From: Smittium mucronatum
Lineage: Eukaryota > Kickxellomycota > Harpellomycetes > Harpellales > Legeriomycetaceae
Direction of reading: 5' to 3'
Length of the DNA: 15,821 nt
Assembly (NCBI GenBank): GCA_001953115.1
Contig: LSSL01007766.1
Location: forward strand, 1-15,821
Position numbers and translations under genes: made by a program. Each line of letters begins with the position of its first letter. The stretch's first letter is position 1. Of the stretch, positions 1 through 10,640 are shown piece by piece. Below the pieces are notes generated by a model, which made no database searches, was not told the origin of the DNA, and was given only the letters and a program-made list of their open reading frames with translations.

Positions 1-882
1 CTCAGAAATGAGATGGGAATAAAATCAGTTTTTTTGAAAACCAGCGTGGCCCGTGAGCGAGCATTTCACAAATGGAAAAATTCAAAGACATGGATTGCTA
101 ATTTAATTAAAAACCCTCACCGATCCCGAATGAGCACATGGGTGACGGGGACATCAAAATGGCTAAAAAAATATTGTAAAACCGGCGAAATTTTTCAAAC
201 TGAAAAATCATTGGTCGATCGAAAAAATTTAAATAACCGATCTATAATTCACAAATGGGCTATAAATCGAGGAATAAAAAATTCTGGAAGTTGGATCAAA
301 CTTCAAGCCCTGTATCCAGCTCAGCGAATAGGCTTCCAGGAAATCGGAAAAATTCGAATTGGTCAGTTTTGGACGATTCAACGCCTGGCCAATGCAAAAA
401 TCATCGACGGAAAATTTAAATTTTTTTGCCCTTTTTGCAAAAAAAATATGCCAGAGACAATCGAGCACTTATTTTTAGTGCGTGAAAAATGGGATAACAT
501 CCGCAGAAATACAATTGAGCAATTTTTTGCTCAAAATAATCATTTTAGTGAAATTTTTAGTGTTTCTTCTACCGATCCAGCTCAATTGGAGCAGGTCGGA
601 AAACTCCTTGGGGGGGGGGGGTCTAAAAAATCTTTCTGTCAGCTTCGCGCTGACAACGCCAGCCAAATAATTGAACTGGGAACAGCGAAATTTTTGGATG
701 GCATTCGTGTTTCCCGTCTATTAATAACGGAAAGAATTATTAACTATACAGCCTCTTTATATCAATTATCAGTGGGTACGGATCTACTAGAGCGTCAAAG
801 CGTTGTTAGGTGGGAAATATTTTTCAAAAATTTCTACTTTTTTTTTAAATTTTTTAATTGTGTTTTTGTACATTTTGATTAA
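1..882 (+). CDS. C-terminal part of a non-LTR (LINE) retrotransposon reverse transcriptase, 5' end outside the window
   Basis: The frame is open from the first base, so the ATG at 13 is probably internal and the 293 codons seen are only the tail of a much longer ORF. The polymerase core (FADD-type motif) is not present. Two things identify the family: a basic region around residues 25-60 (counting from the ATG at 13) with STWVTGTSKWLKK, and a reverse-transcriptase C-terminal zinc finger starting CPFCKK (Cys139, Cys142) followed by EHLFL (His152). In related LINE proteins a Cys is expected four residues after the His. Here that codon (481-483, CGT) reads Arg157, so the finger is probably damaged. 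A run of 12 G's (610-621) encodes Gly-Gly-Gly-Gly. The frame after it still looks coding (FLDGIRVSRLLITERI) before ending in low-complexity Phe/Lys. AATAAA lies just after the stop (890-895). It is probably a recent but possibly inactive LINE copy. Confidence 0.75.
   Translation, partial: LRNEMGIKSVFLKTSVARERAFHKWKNSKTWIANLIKNPHRSRMSTWVTGTSKWLKKYCKTGEIFQTEKSLVDRKNLNNRSIIHKWAINRGIKNSGSWIKLQALYPAQRIGFQEIGKIRIGQFWTIQRLANAKIIDGKFKFFCPFCKKNMPETIEHLFLVREKWDNIRRNTIEQFFAQNNHFSEIFSVSSTDPAQLEQVGKLLGGGGSKKSFCQLRADNASQIIELGTAKFLDGIRVSRLLITERIINYTASLYQLSVGTDLLERQSVVRWEIFFKNFYFFFKFFNCVFVHFD
610..655 (+). other. 12-G homopolymer followed by a stem-loop inside the reverse transcriptase ORF
   Basis: Twelve consecutive G's (610-621) are followed 15 nt later by a perfect 7-bp hairpin, TGTCAGC (637-643), loop TTCGC, GCTGACA (649-655). 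A slippery run followed by a stem-loop resembles a programmed frameshift site. However, the zero frame stays open and looks coding on both sides, and the AAAAAAT between them is not in the phase needed for -1 slippage. It may be incidental. Confidence 0.35.
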
Positions 883-2082
883 GTTTAAAAATAAATACTG
901 GGTAAAAAAAATAAGAAAATTAATTTAACGATCAAAAAAATAGAAAAAATAACGTGTTTTATATTTTTGTTCTCAGACAAGTGTGTATTTCTATCGAGAA
1001 ATCTTACAAATTCTCGAGACTTTATAGCTCCTTTTAATTTATTTTTTAATATATTTAAAATAGGTTTTAAGATAGATTTTGAAAAAAATTAAGAATTTAT
1101 ATTAATGTGAAATTTAAAAGCAAAAATATAATAACGCCTTTTTTAATTTTTTTTTAATAAATTTTTTAGAATTTAGCAAAGAATTATTAAAAAGTAATTA
1201 AAAAATGGTTAAATGATATTTTTCAGCCAATTTGAGTAAAAGAAGCCATTTTAATCATGATTAGTCAATTTGAAGTTTATTAGATCAATTTAACAAAAAT
1301 ATGTCTTATTGACATTCTGCCTAATGAAAGTCTGTCACTTATAAAAGTCGCGAACAAAAAGGAGTTTTCTATTTTTTAACTGATGAAAATTTTAACCAAT
1401 GGAAACAGTATAATTTTTCTTCAATATGAAAATCAAAATCATGTTTACTACCACCTTTCAATGTCAACAGATAATATGAGCGAATATAAAAACGAATCTA
1501 GTATTGGAAATTTGTTGGTTAAATTGTGTTTTTTTTTGTGGTAGATTTAAAAAAAAACTCTAGATTCAAATAAGGTAACAAGTTTAATTTGACAGACTAT
1601 TGCTATAGTGATTTTAAAAAAAATCAAATTGACAGATAATGATCGAAATCACCGCTTTTCAATCAAATTTTCAGATTTTTATCAGCTAAAATTAAACATA
1701 TTTAAAAATATCTAAAAAGATATTCTTATATGTTCTTCTAAATTTTTATAATCTTCACATCTAATGGAACTAGTTTCAAGGATAATATAATTATAATTTT
1801 ATATAACAACCAAAATATTATTAAATAATCTACAAAAAAAAAAAATTATTAATTTTTGTGTGAATGTCACATTTTTCAAAAGTGCAAATGCATCCAAAGA
1901 ATATTTTATTGATTACTCGAATGTAATTTTTATCATTAAATAGATAGGCATTATGCAGTTATCAAAAAAAAACAGTCAATGCTTGTTATTTGCATTATAT
2001 GATCTTTATAACTTCAAATTATAGATTTTCAAGTGAAAATAATATTTGGATATTATATTATCATTCAAATTTCATCATAGTA
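883..2082. other. AT-rich stretch with no recognisable gene
   Basis: No reading frame of useful length or recognisable protein was found on either strand. Small items only: AATAAA at 890-895 (a poly(A) signal candidate for the upstream LINE tail), a 7-bp hairpin TCGAGAA/TTCTCGA at 994-1017, a 12-bp palindrome TAATCATGATTA at 1252-1263, and TTGACAGA repeated at 1589 and 1629. The first few hundred bases may be LINE 3' UTR, but I see no tail or target duplication marking its end. Confidence 0.6.
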
Positions 2083-2739
2083 ATTTTTTTTAAATATTAT
2101 AAAATATAACTTTTCATTTTGTAATACAAAAAAAGTGAGGTTAAACGAAAAATAAAAATGGATTCAATTTGGATAAAAATCAAATAAAAAATAATTAAAA
2201 ATGACTTAAGATGAGTGAATGAAATTTGGTCTTAATACATATAATTAGAAAAAAATTTAAAATTGGATACAAATTAGAGCCAAAAATTACGAAAAAAGTA
2301 AATTTTAATTCGAAAAAAGTGAATAAAATTTGAATTAAATTAAAAATCGATGAGATCCTATTATTCGATTTTATGTTTATTTTATGAGAAATAAAATTTA
2401 GTTTATAATATGTTTCAGGAATGCGAATAGATATTCTCATATTCCTGTAAATTTATGAATATCAATGCATTACTCAATCAAGAATCGCATTTTTAAAAAA
2501 AATATAACAATAAGATACATCCAAAAAGAGGAATTTTAGTTTTTATGTTTTTAATTTTTATCACGAAATTTTTTTTTGAAATTTTGAAACTTAAGCCCAA
2601 TTCGGCTTTCAGTAAAAAAAAAGGGGGGGGGGTAGAAGAAGTAAAATGCTCTACTTTAATAAAATTATCTGTGTTTTAAATTGACTGAATTTATGACAAT
2701 TGTAGATTTTAACATTTAATTTAATTTTATATAATATAA
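2083..2739 (+). repeat. Left arm of the 657-bp inverted repeat
   Basis: This is the reverse complement of 4086-4742. Mismatches seen are at 2121/4704, 2141/4684, 2348/4477 and 2732/4093. The homology breaks off sharply at 2740 (GC against AA on the partner). It contains a 9-A/10-G tract (2614-2632) and an imperfect hairpin with CAGGAAT/ATTCCTG ends at 2416-2447. An 81-codon frame is identical in both arms, but it is AT-driven and not protein-like. Confidence 0.9.
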
Positions 2740-2844
2740 GCAAAAAGCATTTATATAAAAATACTTTTTAAATAGAAAGAAAAAAAAAAATCTGATTAAA
2801 AGATTTATTTTGTGATGTAAATAGAACCGTATAAATATTTAAAT

Positions 2845-3687
2845 ATGGAAAACCCCAGTTTCAGCAAGATCGGCGGTGATAAATTCTGTTGAAAACTGGA
2901 ATTATTATACAGTCTTATCTCAACCCAAAACATCACTATTTCTATAGCATATGGATCTAATGGTAAATGAAATATACAACCTGAAAATCTTAGGGGTCCA
3001 TATCTAATAATTTTAAATTAATAAAAATGCACTCGGAAACTATGACTATTAAACAGGAAAAAAATACGTTGTAAAATCATAAGGAATTATTCCGATTTAT
3101 TTTTTAGAAGTAAGAATTGAAATTTTGCACTCAAAAAGTTGGAATACATATAAATTTTAGTCCTCTGGCTTTTAAAGGGACTGATACTGAGTCAAAAAAT
3201 GTTAATTTTGAGATAAAAAAAGGTAAAGAGACGTGATTACGCAAATTAATTCTTCGATTATTCTATTTCGAGGAAGTTATCTATTTTCGATATAAAGATT
3301 TAAGTCTTTATATTCATTAGGTTAACCTGGGTAAGATCATGAAGAGATGAAAGGTCTTTTTTACATTACTTTTATGAACAGTTTTAAATTTATGTATGGT
3401 TGAAGTAATTTTATCAAATAATACATTAAATTTATGAATGAAAAGGAAAAATTATTCAACCGATGATTGTTATTCTTGAGTACATAGGCGATAAGGAAAC
3501 CCCGATCAAAGGAAATTCTATAAAAAAAATTATAGAGGTATCAGATAAAGCAAGATGTCATGTAAAAATTAGAGATTTAATTGATGTATATTATGGTGTA
3601 ATTTCTCTTTATCTTGGCCCACAATATTCGATGCTAAAATCAACAGAGAATGCATGGAGCTTTGTCAAATCAGAAATTAAAAAATAA
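2845..3687 (+). pseudogene. Decayed Tc1/mariner (IS630-like, DDE_3) transposase
   Basis: The 3' piece (3463-3687, 74 codons) matches the end of a DDE_3 transposase. It has DKARCH, where the family usually has DNARCH with the second catalytic Asp (here Asp28), then YGVISLYLGPQYSML, the remnant of the LPPYSPMLNPIE block, then ENAWSFVKSEIKK with the catalytic Glu62. There are 33 residues between Asp and Glu against 34 in Tc1-type enzymes, and the PYSP block is one residue short, consistent with a codon deletion. Upstream in the same frame, 2845-3018 reads QNITISIAYGSNGK and LRGPYL, resembling the mid-catalytic region with its GP(Y/F) turn, but stops fall at 2890-2892 and 2968-2970. Between 3019 and 3462 the frame is closed and unrecognisable. 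The N-terminal DNA-binding domain is absent. The protein is not functional. Confidence 0.6.
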
Positions 3688-4085
3688 AAAAATAAAAATA
3701 AAACACTCCATTATGGTGATAAGAAACAGTAATGTACACAAAACGGTTGGGAAGAGAGAACTATATAATCTATTATTCATGAAATAGTTGAAATTCTAAC
3801 ACCTGAAATGTGCACTAAGTTTATTTATCAGTGAAATTATTTTTTTCAGACGCGATTCGAATAAATAAAAATGGGATTTTGCTAATAAATACATTCATTT
3901 TCTATTTAAATGGCTTATAATTTTCTTTTATTTTTTTTTTTGTATTTAAAAAAATGTAAATTTCCTAATTTGATCTTGGAAAAATAATTACTAATATTTT
4001 TAAAGTATGTTACTTTTAAGTTAAAAATAAAATATAAAAAAACATAATCCCTTCTCTTAATCTGAATTGCTCTTTATAGGTTTTT

Positions 4086-4742
4086 TTATATTTTATAAAA
4101 TTAAATTAAATGTTAAAATCTACAATTGTCATAAATTCAGTCAATTTAAAACACAGATAATTTTATTAAAGTAGAGCATTTTACTTCTTCTACCCCCCCC
4201 CCTTTTTTTTTACTGAAAGCCGAATTGGGCTTAAGTTTCAAAATTTCAAAAAAAAATTTCGTGATAAAAATTAAAAACATAAAAACTAAAATTCCTCTTT
4301 TTGGATGTATCTTATTGTTATATTTTTTTTAAAAATGCGATTCTTGATTGAGTAATGCATTGATATTCATAAATTTACAGGAATATGAGAATATCTATTC
4401 GCATTCCTGAAACATATTATAAACTAAATTTTATTTCTCATAAAATAAACATAAAATCGAATAATAGGATCTCATCAATTTTTAATTTAATTCAAATTTT
4501 ATTCACTTTTTTCGAATTAAAATTTACTTTTTTCGTAATTTTTGGCTCTAATTTGTATCCAATTTTAAATTTTTTTCTAATTATATGTATTAAGACCAAA
4601 TTTCATTCACTCATCTTAAGTCATTTTTAATTATTTTTTATTTGATTTTTATCCAAATTGAATCCATTTTTATTTTTCGTTTAGCCTCACTTTTTTTGTA
4701 TTAAAAAATGAAAAGTTATATTTTATAATATTTAAAAAAAAT
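4086..4742 (-). repeat. Right arm of the 657-bp inverted repeat
   Basis: This is the reverse complement of 2083-2739 with at least four mismatches and no gaps. It contains the matching 10-C/9-T tract at 4193-4211. Identity this high means either a recent insertion or homogenisation of the arms by gene conversion. A transcript reading through both arms could form a stem of about 657 bp. Confidence 0.9.
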
Positions 4743-4769
4743 ATATATTAATTTAGATTGACCGTAAAA

Positions 4770-4787
4770 AAGATATATATATATCTT
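4770..4787. repeat. 18-bp perfect AT palindrome
   Basis: AAGATATATATATATCTT reads the same on both strands. It lies 28 bp outside the right arm of the fold-back element. TA-rich runs like this are common in such DNA and no function is implied. Confidence 0.7.
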
Positions 4788-5376
4788 AATTTTCTAATCT
4801 TTTACTGCTATTATAATTTCACAATGTTTATTTGTATCATAATTAATTTTTAAAAAAAATTATGAATCTTAATAAAAATCATTATTTAAGAGCCTGTAAC
4901 TTTTTTTTCAAATAAAAAGCACTAATAGACGTTTTAATTGCTGGAAAAAAATTTTATATCAATTTTTTCGTCAATTTACAGGAGTTATGATACACTAGCA
5001 TAATATAACCGAATTTTAAGCCGCTTTGTTTATATCGAATTGACTTCGTGTGGAAGTCGTTCTCAGTTTTTTTTACAGAGGGTAAAAATAACTTTATTTC
5101 TTATAAAAATAACAATCATTACACTATTAACCTTCTAGTAATTGATTTGATTTCACTTTTTTATAAAAGAATTATCCGTTCAATCATAATGTTTAATATT
5201 TTTCCAGTAATAAATATAACATGTAAATTTATATAAAAGCTTTGTAAAATAATAGATTTAAATATAATACAATAAAATTAACGAGGCGAGACATTTTCAG
5301 AAATTTTTATATAAAGATTAATTAAAACAAAATCAAAGATTATTTTTCAAGAATATTTGATTTTGTGGTTTACATA

Positions 5377-5408
5377 TATTTATGTATTTATGTATTTATG
5401 TATTTATT
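5377..5408 (+). repeat. Microsatellite, 8-bp unit TATTTATG x 4
   Basis: Three exact copies of TATTTATG are followed by a fourth, TATTTATT. It is a simple tandem repeat, likely variable in length between isolates. Confidence 0.85.
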
Positions 5409-7741
5409 TGAACTAACACATAAATCATTAGCTAGGATTTTTAGTGTTTTTTATGAAAAATATCTATTATAAATCAAAAACAGCCATTATTTTATATTTT
5501 ATATTTAATGAGAATACAATAATAAGATTTATTAGAAATATTAAACTAGAAATTAATTTATCTACAAATATTAGATAAGAAAATAAAACAAAGGTTAATT
5601 TTAAAGTGGCTTTGAAATATGACAGATTCAAAAAAATTTCTACATAATTTTAGGTCTTCAAATTATTTTATTTTCCTCCTGAATTTTATTTTATCTCTTT
5701 TTTGAGCTCTTTGTACTTGTATTAATGGCTCAGTTCAGCAAAAAAAACCATCCACCTTATATAATTTTGAAAAAACATTCAGAATAATTTTATCAGTATT
5801 TTTAGCCCAATGATAAGTTAGTTTGAAATAATTTTTTTTAAAAGGTCTAAATTTAAATTTTCTTAAAAAAGAGAATTTTTTCTAATTGGATATTGAATTT
5901 TAAATAAGAATTTTATTTTTCCAAACACATCCAAAATCAAAATATTTATATAATTTACTAAATCGAAAACTTCTTTGGTAATATAATTCATTTATACTGA
6001 ATATATATAGCTATTCTTTATTACACTATTGAAGTTATTATTCTGACGTCTCATAAATTAAAAAAACTTATTTTATTAGTTAGGATAACTGTATTTATTT
6101 AATTATGCGTATCTTTAAATCCTGCTTAAAATAGATCTATATTTGATAATGGAGTGACTATTAGAAATGAAAGATGAGATTTTTTCCCCCTATATTTAGA
6201 TCATTTAAAATTTTTTCTATAAATGTACGATTTCAATAAATATTTCATTATATACCCTAATATACAAAGTTCATTCCCTAAATTTAATTCGACGAATTGT
6301 AAAGATTTAAATAAAAATTCAATTAAAAACTTATTAATTATCGGGAATCTCTAAAAAGAATTTTTTTTACAACTTTTGAAGCAAATAGTGCTAAAATTTT
6401 CAAATTTAAAAACATTAAAGTATTTGATGTTAAATTAATTTTTTTAAAAAAAGAATGTAATTAAAATTTAACCAAAATTATACCAAAAGAACTTAAATAT
6501 ACTATAAAGCACTCAAAATCTCATATCCATCACTGAGATTCCATTTTACGAGCATTTCTTACCTCCAAAGGTTTAACCCCATCGCAATTTTTCCCATTTT
6601 TTTACTGATCATTTTTTTATTATCAAAAATAGGCTCCAATATTGAAAAAGGCGTTATATATATTAAAAAACTGTAATGAATGAATACTTTTATATTTTAA
6701 TAAGTTAAATATTTTTTTAAAAAAGGTTAAGGATCGAAATTCCAATTCAAGATAGTATCATATAACCATGGATCATAAATATGAGCTCTATTGGTTATAC
6801 TAAATATTAGATCTTTTTATTGTATACTCAAATATTTAAAATTTTGAAAGTTTTTATTCTAATATTAAAAATTTTAAAGGTAATTATAAGCCATGCTGAT
6901 GATTAGCTGGAAGAGTTTGATGGATGTAATTTATAATAATAACCAATAATTATATTTCATGATTGAAAATTTGGTTGAAATTTTTTTTTTGACACCAAAT
7001 ATCCAATAATATTTTGGGGAAAGTCGCTATAAAGCCTTTTATTTCTCAAATCCATTGCTCATGGTTTATCTATTTGCAAAAAAAAAAATCGATTAAAAAA
7101 GGATAAATAAATTTGATCGCAAACCACTTGATATACTGCAGTTTTTTATAACTGATATATTTATGTTGGAGTTAATTAGCCTGATTTCCAGGGAAATAAA
7201 GAGTTTTATTAAGTTTGGTAAAATCTCTGATAGCTTATAAAACCATACCAAGTTACATATAGTGTATATTATCCTCTCAATAAGTGTATAAACACTACTA
7301 ATAAAAATTTATTCTTTAAAATTTTAAATCGAAAAAAATTTTAAACTAAAAAAAGTTTAATCTCAATATTTTTTTAAAAAAATATCTATAAACAGCTTTA
7401 TCCAAGTTTATAGTTTAATATTTGAGGATTTAGAAATCAAACTTTAGATTACTAGCTTCAGAATAAAAAATTTTAGATTCTTATATATAATCCCTTTATT
7501 TATTTTATAAATTCTTTATTCATCTAAAATGAAGAAGGTTAGCATTATTTCATAGCTGAAATTTAGTTTAATTATTAAAATTGGGAAAGGTATGTAAATT
7601 TTTAATAAGAATCAATTTGATCCAATAATAGAAACTTGTATTTTCAGATATAATAGATTATGGGGGTTTTAGAAAAAAATAAATATTTTAAAATAATTGC
7701 AAAACTAGTTGGGGCTTTAATTTGATTTTCTTTTTTAGCGA

Positions 7742-7879
7742 ATGGATTCGCTGGTTAGATTTACCGCTGATTTATCAATACTAACAGCAAATATATGGAT
7801 TAAATCTGCTCTACATGCATTTAACTTGCTATTGTTATCGAAATTGGAGAAATATCATAATGACCCCAATTTTAATTGA
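7742..7879 (+). other. 45-codon open frame of slightly protein-like composition
   Basis: An ATG at 7742 opens a 45-residue frame beginning MDSLVRFTADLSILTANIW and ending at TGA 7877-7879. A stop lies directly upstream in frame. Its composition (Leu, Ala, Ser, Thr, Trp) is less AT-driven than other short frames in this desert, so it may be a scrap of an old gene or transposon. I do not recognise it. A hairpin AGCGAAT/ATTCGCT (7737-7752) overlaps its start. Confidence 0.2.
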
Positions 7880-8303
7880 AATATAGTCCAGTTTATGAAA
7901 ATTGATATTTCTGCATGGAATATAGATTCAAAATGGTGATTCGTGATTTTTTCTCTTAAAGAAACCCAATAGATTGAGCTAAACAAGATTATCTGCAAAA
8001 CACTTTCAAAAATATTCAGAAATACATTTATCCAAATAAAAAGCTATTCGATTTGTTTAAGACCCAATATTTTAAAAAAGCTATTATAATATATTTTCGA
8101 AAAGGTAAAAAAATAGTGGAATCCGAACCAAAATAAAAGAATGATTACAAAATAAACTTGAAATTAGTTCAAAGCGATTTAAGTACCAGATTATTTCAGT
8201 GTATTAAAAAAGTCAATCAGTTTACAGATATTTACATTTTTATTTTAAATCTACGAACTATTTTTCTTAAAAGCATTATATGTGGATATAAATAATATTA
8301 TTT

Positions 8304-8565
8304 AGGGCAAATTAAAAAAATGATCAGATTTTTGAAAATATTTGCGAAAGTGATCAAATCATCAAATTATTTTCATTTATAGCATAAAAATTAACGAAAT
8401 TTTTTTTAGGCAAATAAAATTGGCTCAAATAAACTACCAAAAAAAAATAGCAATTTTTTAAAATCCATACAACCATTAATCTGGGAATTTTCTACTAGTA
8501 TAGACCAGTTTCTATTTTAGTTTTTGACACTACATTTTGACACTTCATTGAGGAGGTAATAGCAA
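8304..8565 (+). repeat. Left arm (262 bp) of the second inverted repeat
   Basis: This is the reverse complement of 10350-10640. The inner part (from 8350, through the block ending AGGAGGTAATAGCAA) aligns almost without gaps. Homology stops at 8566. It has two TGATCA units at 8321 and 8351. Confidence 0.85.
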
Positions 8566-10349
8566 CAATGGTTAAATAAAAATGAGTGTTGAATATAGCA
8601 TAAAAATTAGAATTTAGAAGGTCCCAATAAATATAAGATGTAGAAATTCGGTTTTTTTAAACAGATTTCGTTTGAGAAAGACTGTATCTGAATATATATT
8701 AGACGTATCAAAAATAAAAGTTTATAGATTAAGAAATGAATATGATTCTATAATTAAATAAATATACAGTTCCAATTAACCCTTAATGTCTTGGTATGTT
8801 AGGATAGATCTTTCTATATCTGACCTATATATCTTATAGTAAATTAAATTGTTACAAATTTTATTTACCCAGAGCTCTAAAAGATTGAATCAATTTTTTC
8901 CTAAACAATGATTTTTTTAATTTTTATTTAATAACAAATAATTCAATATTTAGGTATTTGGAATATATTAAGTTTTCTTTTATTTTAATCCCATTAAATT
9001 TATCCTTAATGTTTGATTTTATTTCAACATATTTTCATGATGTAATAATTTATAAGTTAGTATAAAATAATTTCCAACGCAATATAAATATAAAAGTTTT
9101 ATGAGTGAAATTTTTTTTCTAGAAGAGCCTATGATACAATGATTTTTTATAAGGATAGAAATAATCAATTCAATGATAGAGTATAAATAAACAATAAACA
9201 ATAAAAAAAATACATTTCGGCCTTTTTTCAATATTTTCGAATAATAATTATAGGAGCTAAAATTTAATTATGAAATAATAATATAATATCGATGGTTCAA
9301 ATGGTAAATGGCACAATAAATTAAATCAAATATGTTCTAAAGAACCATAAAAACATTTTAATTTAAACTAATTATAGATAATACTTTCCTTTGAAGATTT
9401 TAACAGACTTGCCCTATTTCAATTTTAACAAACTCATTCTTTTATATTTATTTATTAATTTGAAGAATTTTTTTGCTTTATTATAATCCACCTTCGTTTT
9501 AAATGGTATGGCTATTTAAGAAAAGCACAAAAGCTGGTTTATCTGTTAATTTTTTAAATATTATATGACAAATGATGGTCGATTTTCATTATAAACACTA
9601 AAAAGCTAATAAATGAATCTTGGAGATCAAAAAGTCTTTATTATGACATTTTCTTTGTAAATCAATGACTTGGTAAATGAAACTATAAATTATATTTTTC
9701 TGTGTAAACATGATCCCACCAATATTAAGTCTATTATCGATTGAAGTATTTATACATAGCTAAAGGTTTTGAATTTTTGTGAGGTTCTTAACGATATTAT
9801 ACATTATAATTTTAATTTTAAAAATAGCAGCTATAATTTTCTCGCCCATTTTGCAGATATATTTTTCAAATCATCTTCAGTATTGATTGAAAACAATATT
9901 GAGAATTCCATTAGTTCGACAAAAATTAATATATGTAGAACTTTCTAGAAAAATAGGGAAATTTATCATACATATTTATAAGAGATGTGCTCAATAATAT
10001 CTTTAATTTGGTTAATGACTTGCGAATTAGATTTTTTGATTCCTAAATATCCTCAAGTGCAAGTCTTCAGAGCTACGCCAGAACCCCCCCCCCCCAAACA
10101 TATTCAATGCTAATTTAAATTTGGCTAATATAACATAAAGCACACCCAAAAGTCCGAAATTTCCGATTTAATCCAATAAAAAAGTCCAAAACATCTTATG
10201 GAAAAACATCTTGGAATAGTCTGAAAAGCAGTTTTTCAATTACAGGAAATTTTCTAAAACATGCTTATATTTTCCTAAAGAGTCAAGGAAATAAAAAAAG
10301 CATTCTTTAAGTGATTGTAGTCTTGTGTTTAGTATTTAACCCTTATAAA
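8566..10349. other. Interior of the second fold-back element, no gene seen
   Basis: This is 1784 bp of AT-rich sequence. The longest frame (9019-9231, minus, 70 codons) is a hydrophobic Ile/Leu/Tyr-rich string with no family motif, and I do not call it a gene. A run of 12 C's at 10084-10095 stands out. Confidence 0.5.
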
Positions 10350-10640
10350 TTGCTATTACCCCCTCAATGAAGTGTCAAAATGTAGTGTCAAAAACTAAAA
10401 TAGAAACTGGCCTATACTAGTAGAAAATTCCCAGATTAATGGTTGTCTGGATTTTAAAAAATTGCTATTTTTTTTGGTAGTTTATTTGAGCCAATTTTAT
10501 TTGCCTAAAAAAAAATTCGTCAATTTTTATGCTATAAATGGAAATAATTTGATGATTTGATCACTTTTGCATATATTTTCAAAAATCTGATCATTTTAAT
10601 AAATATTTCTGAAAACCTGATCATTTTTGCAATTTGCCCT
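10350..10640 (-). repeat. Right arm (291 bp) of the second inverted repeat
   Basis: This is the reverse complement of 8304-8565, but about 29 bp longer because it has three TGATCA-headed units (10558, 10588, 10618) instead of two. The inner edge is TTGCTATTACCCCCTCAATG. Confidence 0.85.
10558..10640 (-). repeat. Subterminal 30-bp tandem units with TGATCA heads
   Basis: TGATCA occurs at exact 30-bp spacing (10558, 10588, 10618). The text between is similar from unit to unit: a T-rich stretch, then an A-rich end (AAAAATC, AAAACC). The left arm has the same pattern at 8321 and 8351. Subterminal repeats in DNA transposons are commonly transposase-binding sites; that role is inferred here. Confidence 0.6.

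Larger units (their letters stand above)
2083..4742. mobile_element. 2.66-kb long-inverted-repeat (fold-back type) DNA transposon with Tc1/mariner-like transposase remains
   Basis: Two 657-bp arms (2083-2739 and 4086-4742) are inverted copies of each other. Paired positions always sum to 6825, so there is no net insertion or deletion between the arms, and I found only four mismatches. The 1346-bp loop carries a decayed DDE transposase on the plus strand (2845-3687). Inverted termini around a transposase fit a Tc1/mariner-type element, although 657-bp termini are long for that group, so a fold-back derivative is likely. The outer ends are T8AAATATTA on the left and its complement on the right. 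A TA dinucleotide lies near each end (2081-2082 and 4742-4743) but is offset by one base, so the expected TA target duplication is not clean. Confidence 0.65.
4743..8303. other. 3.5-kb AT-rich gene desert
   Basis: I see no gene with support on either strand. Open frames such as 5048-5236 are short, of low complexity and rich in Ile/Phe/Asn, as expected from base composition. Recorded inside separately: a palindrome at 4770-4787, an 8-bp tandem repeat at 5377-5408 and a 45-codon frame at 7742-7879. A slightly GC-richer patch at about 6520-6600 has broken frames only. No tRNA-like cloverleaf was recognised. Confidence 0.55.
8304..10640. mobile_element. 2.3-kb non-autonomous element with long terminal inverted repeats and hAT-like ends
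   Basis: Inverted arms at 8304-8565 and 10350-10640 enclose 1784 bp. The outer ends read AGGGCAAATT, or TAGGGCAAATT if one more shared base is counted, which resembles the YARNG-type termini of hAT transposons. ATTATTT directly abuts both ends (8297-8303 and 10641-10647), a possible target-site duplication. It is low in complexity and 7 rather than the hAT-typical 8 bp. The arms differ at about seven positions over the inner 225 bp, roughly 97% identity by eye. Each arm carries 30-bp subterminal units starting TGATCA. No transposase is seen inside, so it would need one supplied in trans. The superfamily call is inference; the inverted structure is directly visible. Confidence 0.6.

Noticed and set aside
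229..670. Frames at 229-468, 475-666 (minus) and 482-670 (plus)
   Set aside because: They overlap the reverse transcriptase ORF in other frames and have no protein-like features of their own.
2195..2440. 81-codon frame on the minus strand, repeated identically at 4385-4630 on the plus strand
   Set aside because: It is identical only because both lie in the near-identical inverted arms. The product is an Ile/Phe/Asn-rich string with no family motif, as expected from AT-rich DNA.
5048..5236. 62-codon frame as a gene
   Set aside because: Composition-driven, with no recognisable motif.
1131..6657. 13-mer ATAACGCCTTTTT near 1131 and its complement near 6645 as a dispersed repeat
   Set aside because: Similarity does not extend convincingly beyond the 13-mer and its AT-rich flanks.
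6895..6925. CTGATGA-containing segments (also near 14421) as hammerhead ribozymes
   Set aside because: No GAAA at the required distance and no closing stems.
9019..9231. 70-codon hydrophobic frame as a membrane protein gene
   Set aside because: It is a low-complexity Ile/Leu/Tyr/Lys string inside a non-autonomous element, with no family motif or supporting context.
8777..10345. TTAACCCTT at about 8778 and 10337 as further piggyBac-like ends
   Set aside because: No inverted partner or extended match to the 12734-12905 MITE was found around either.
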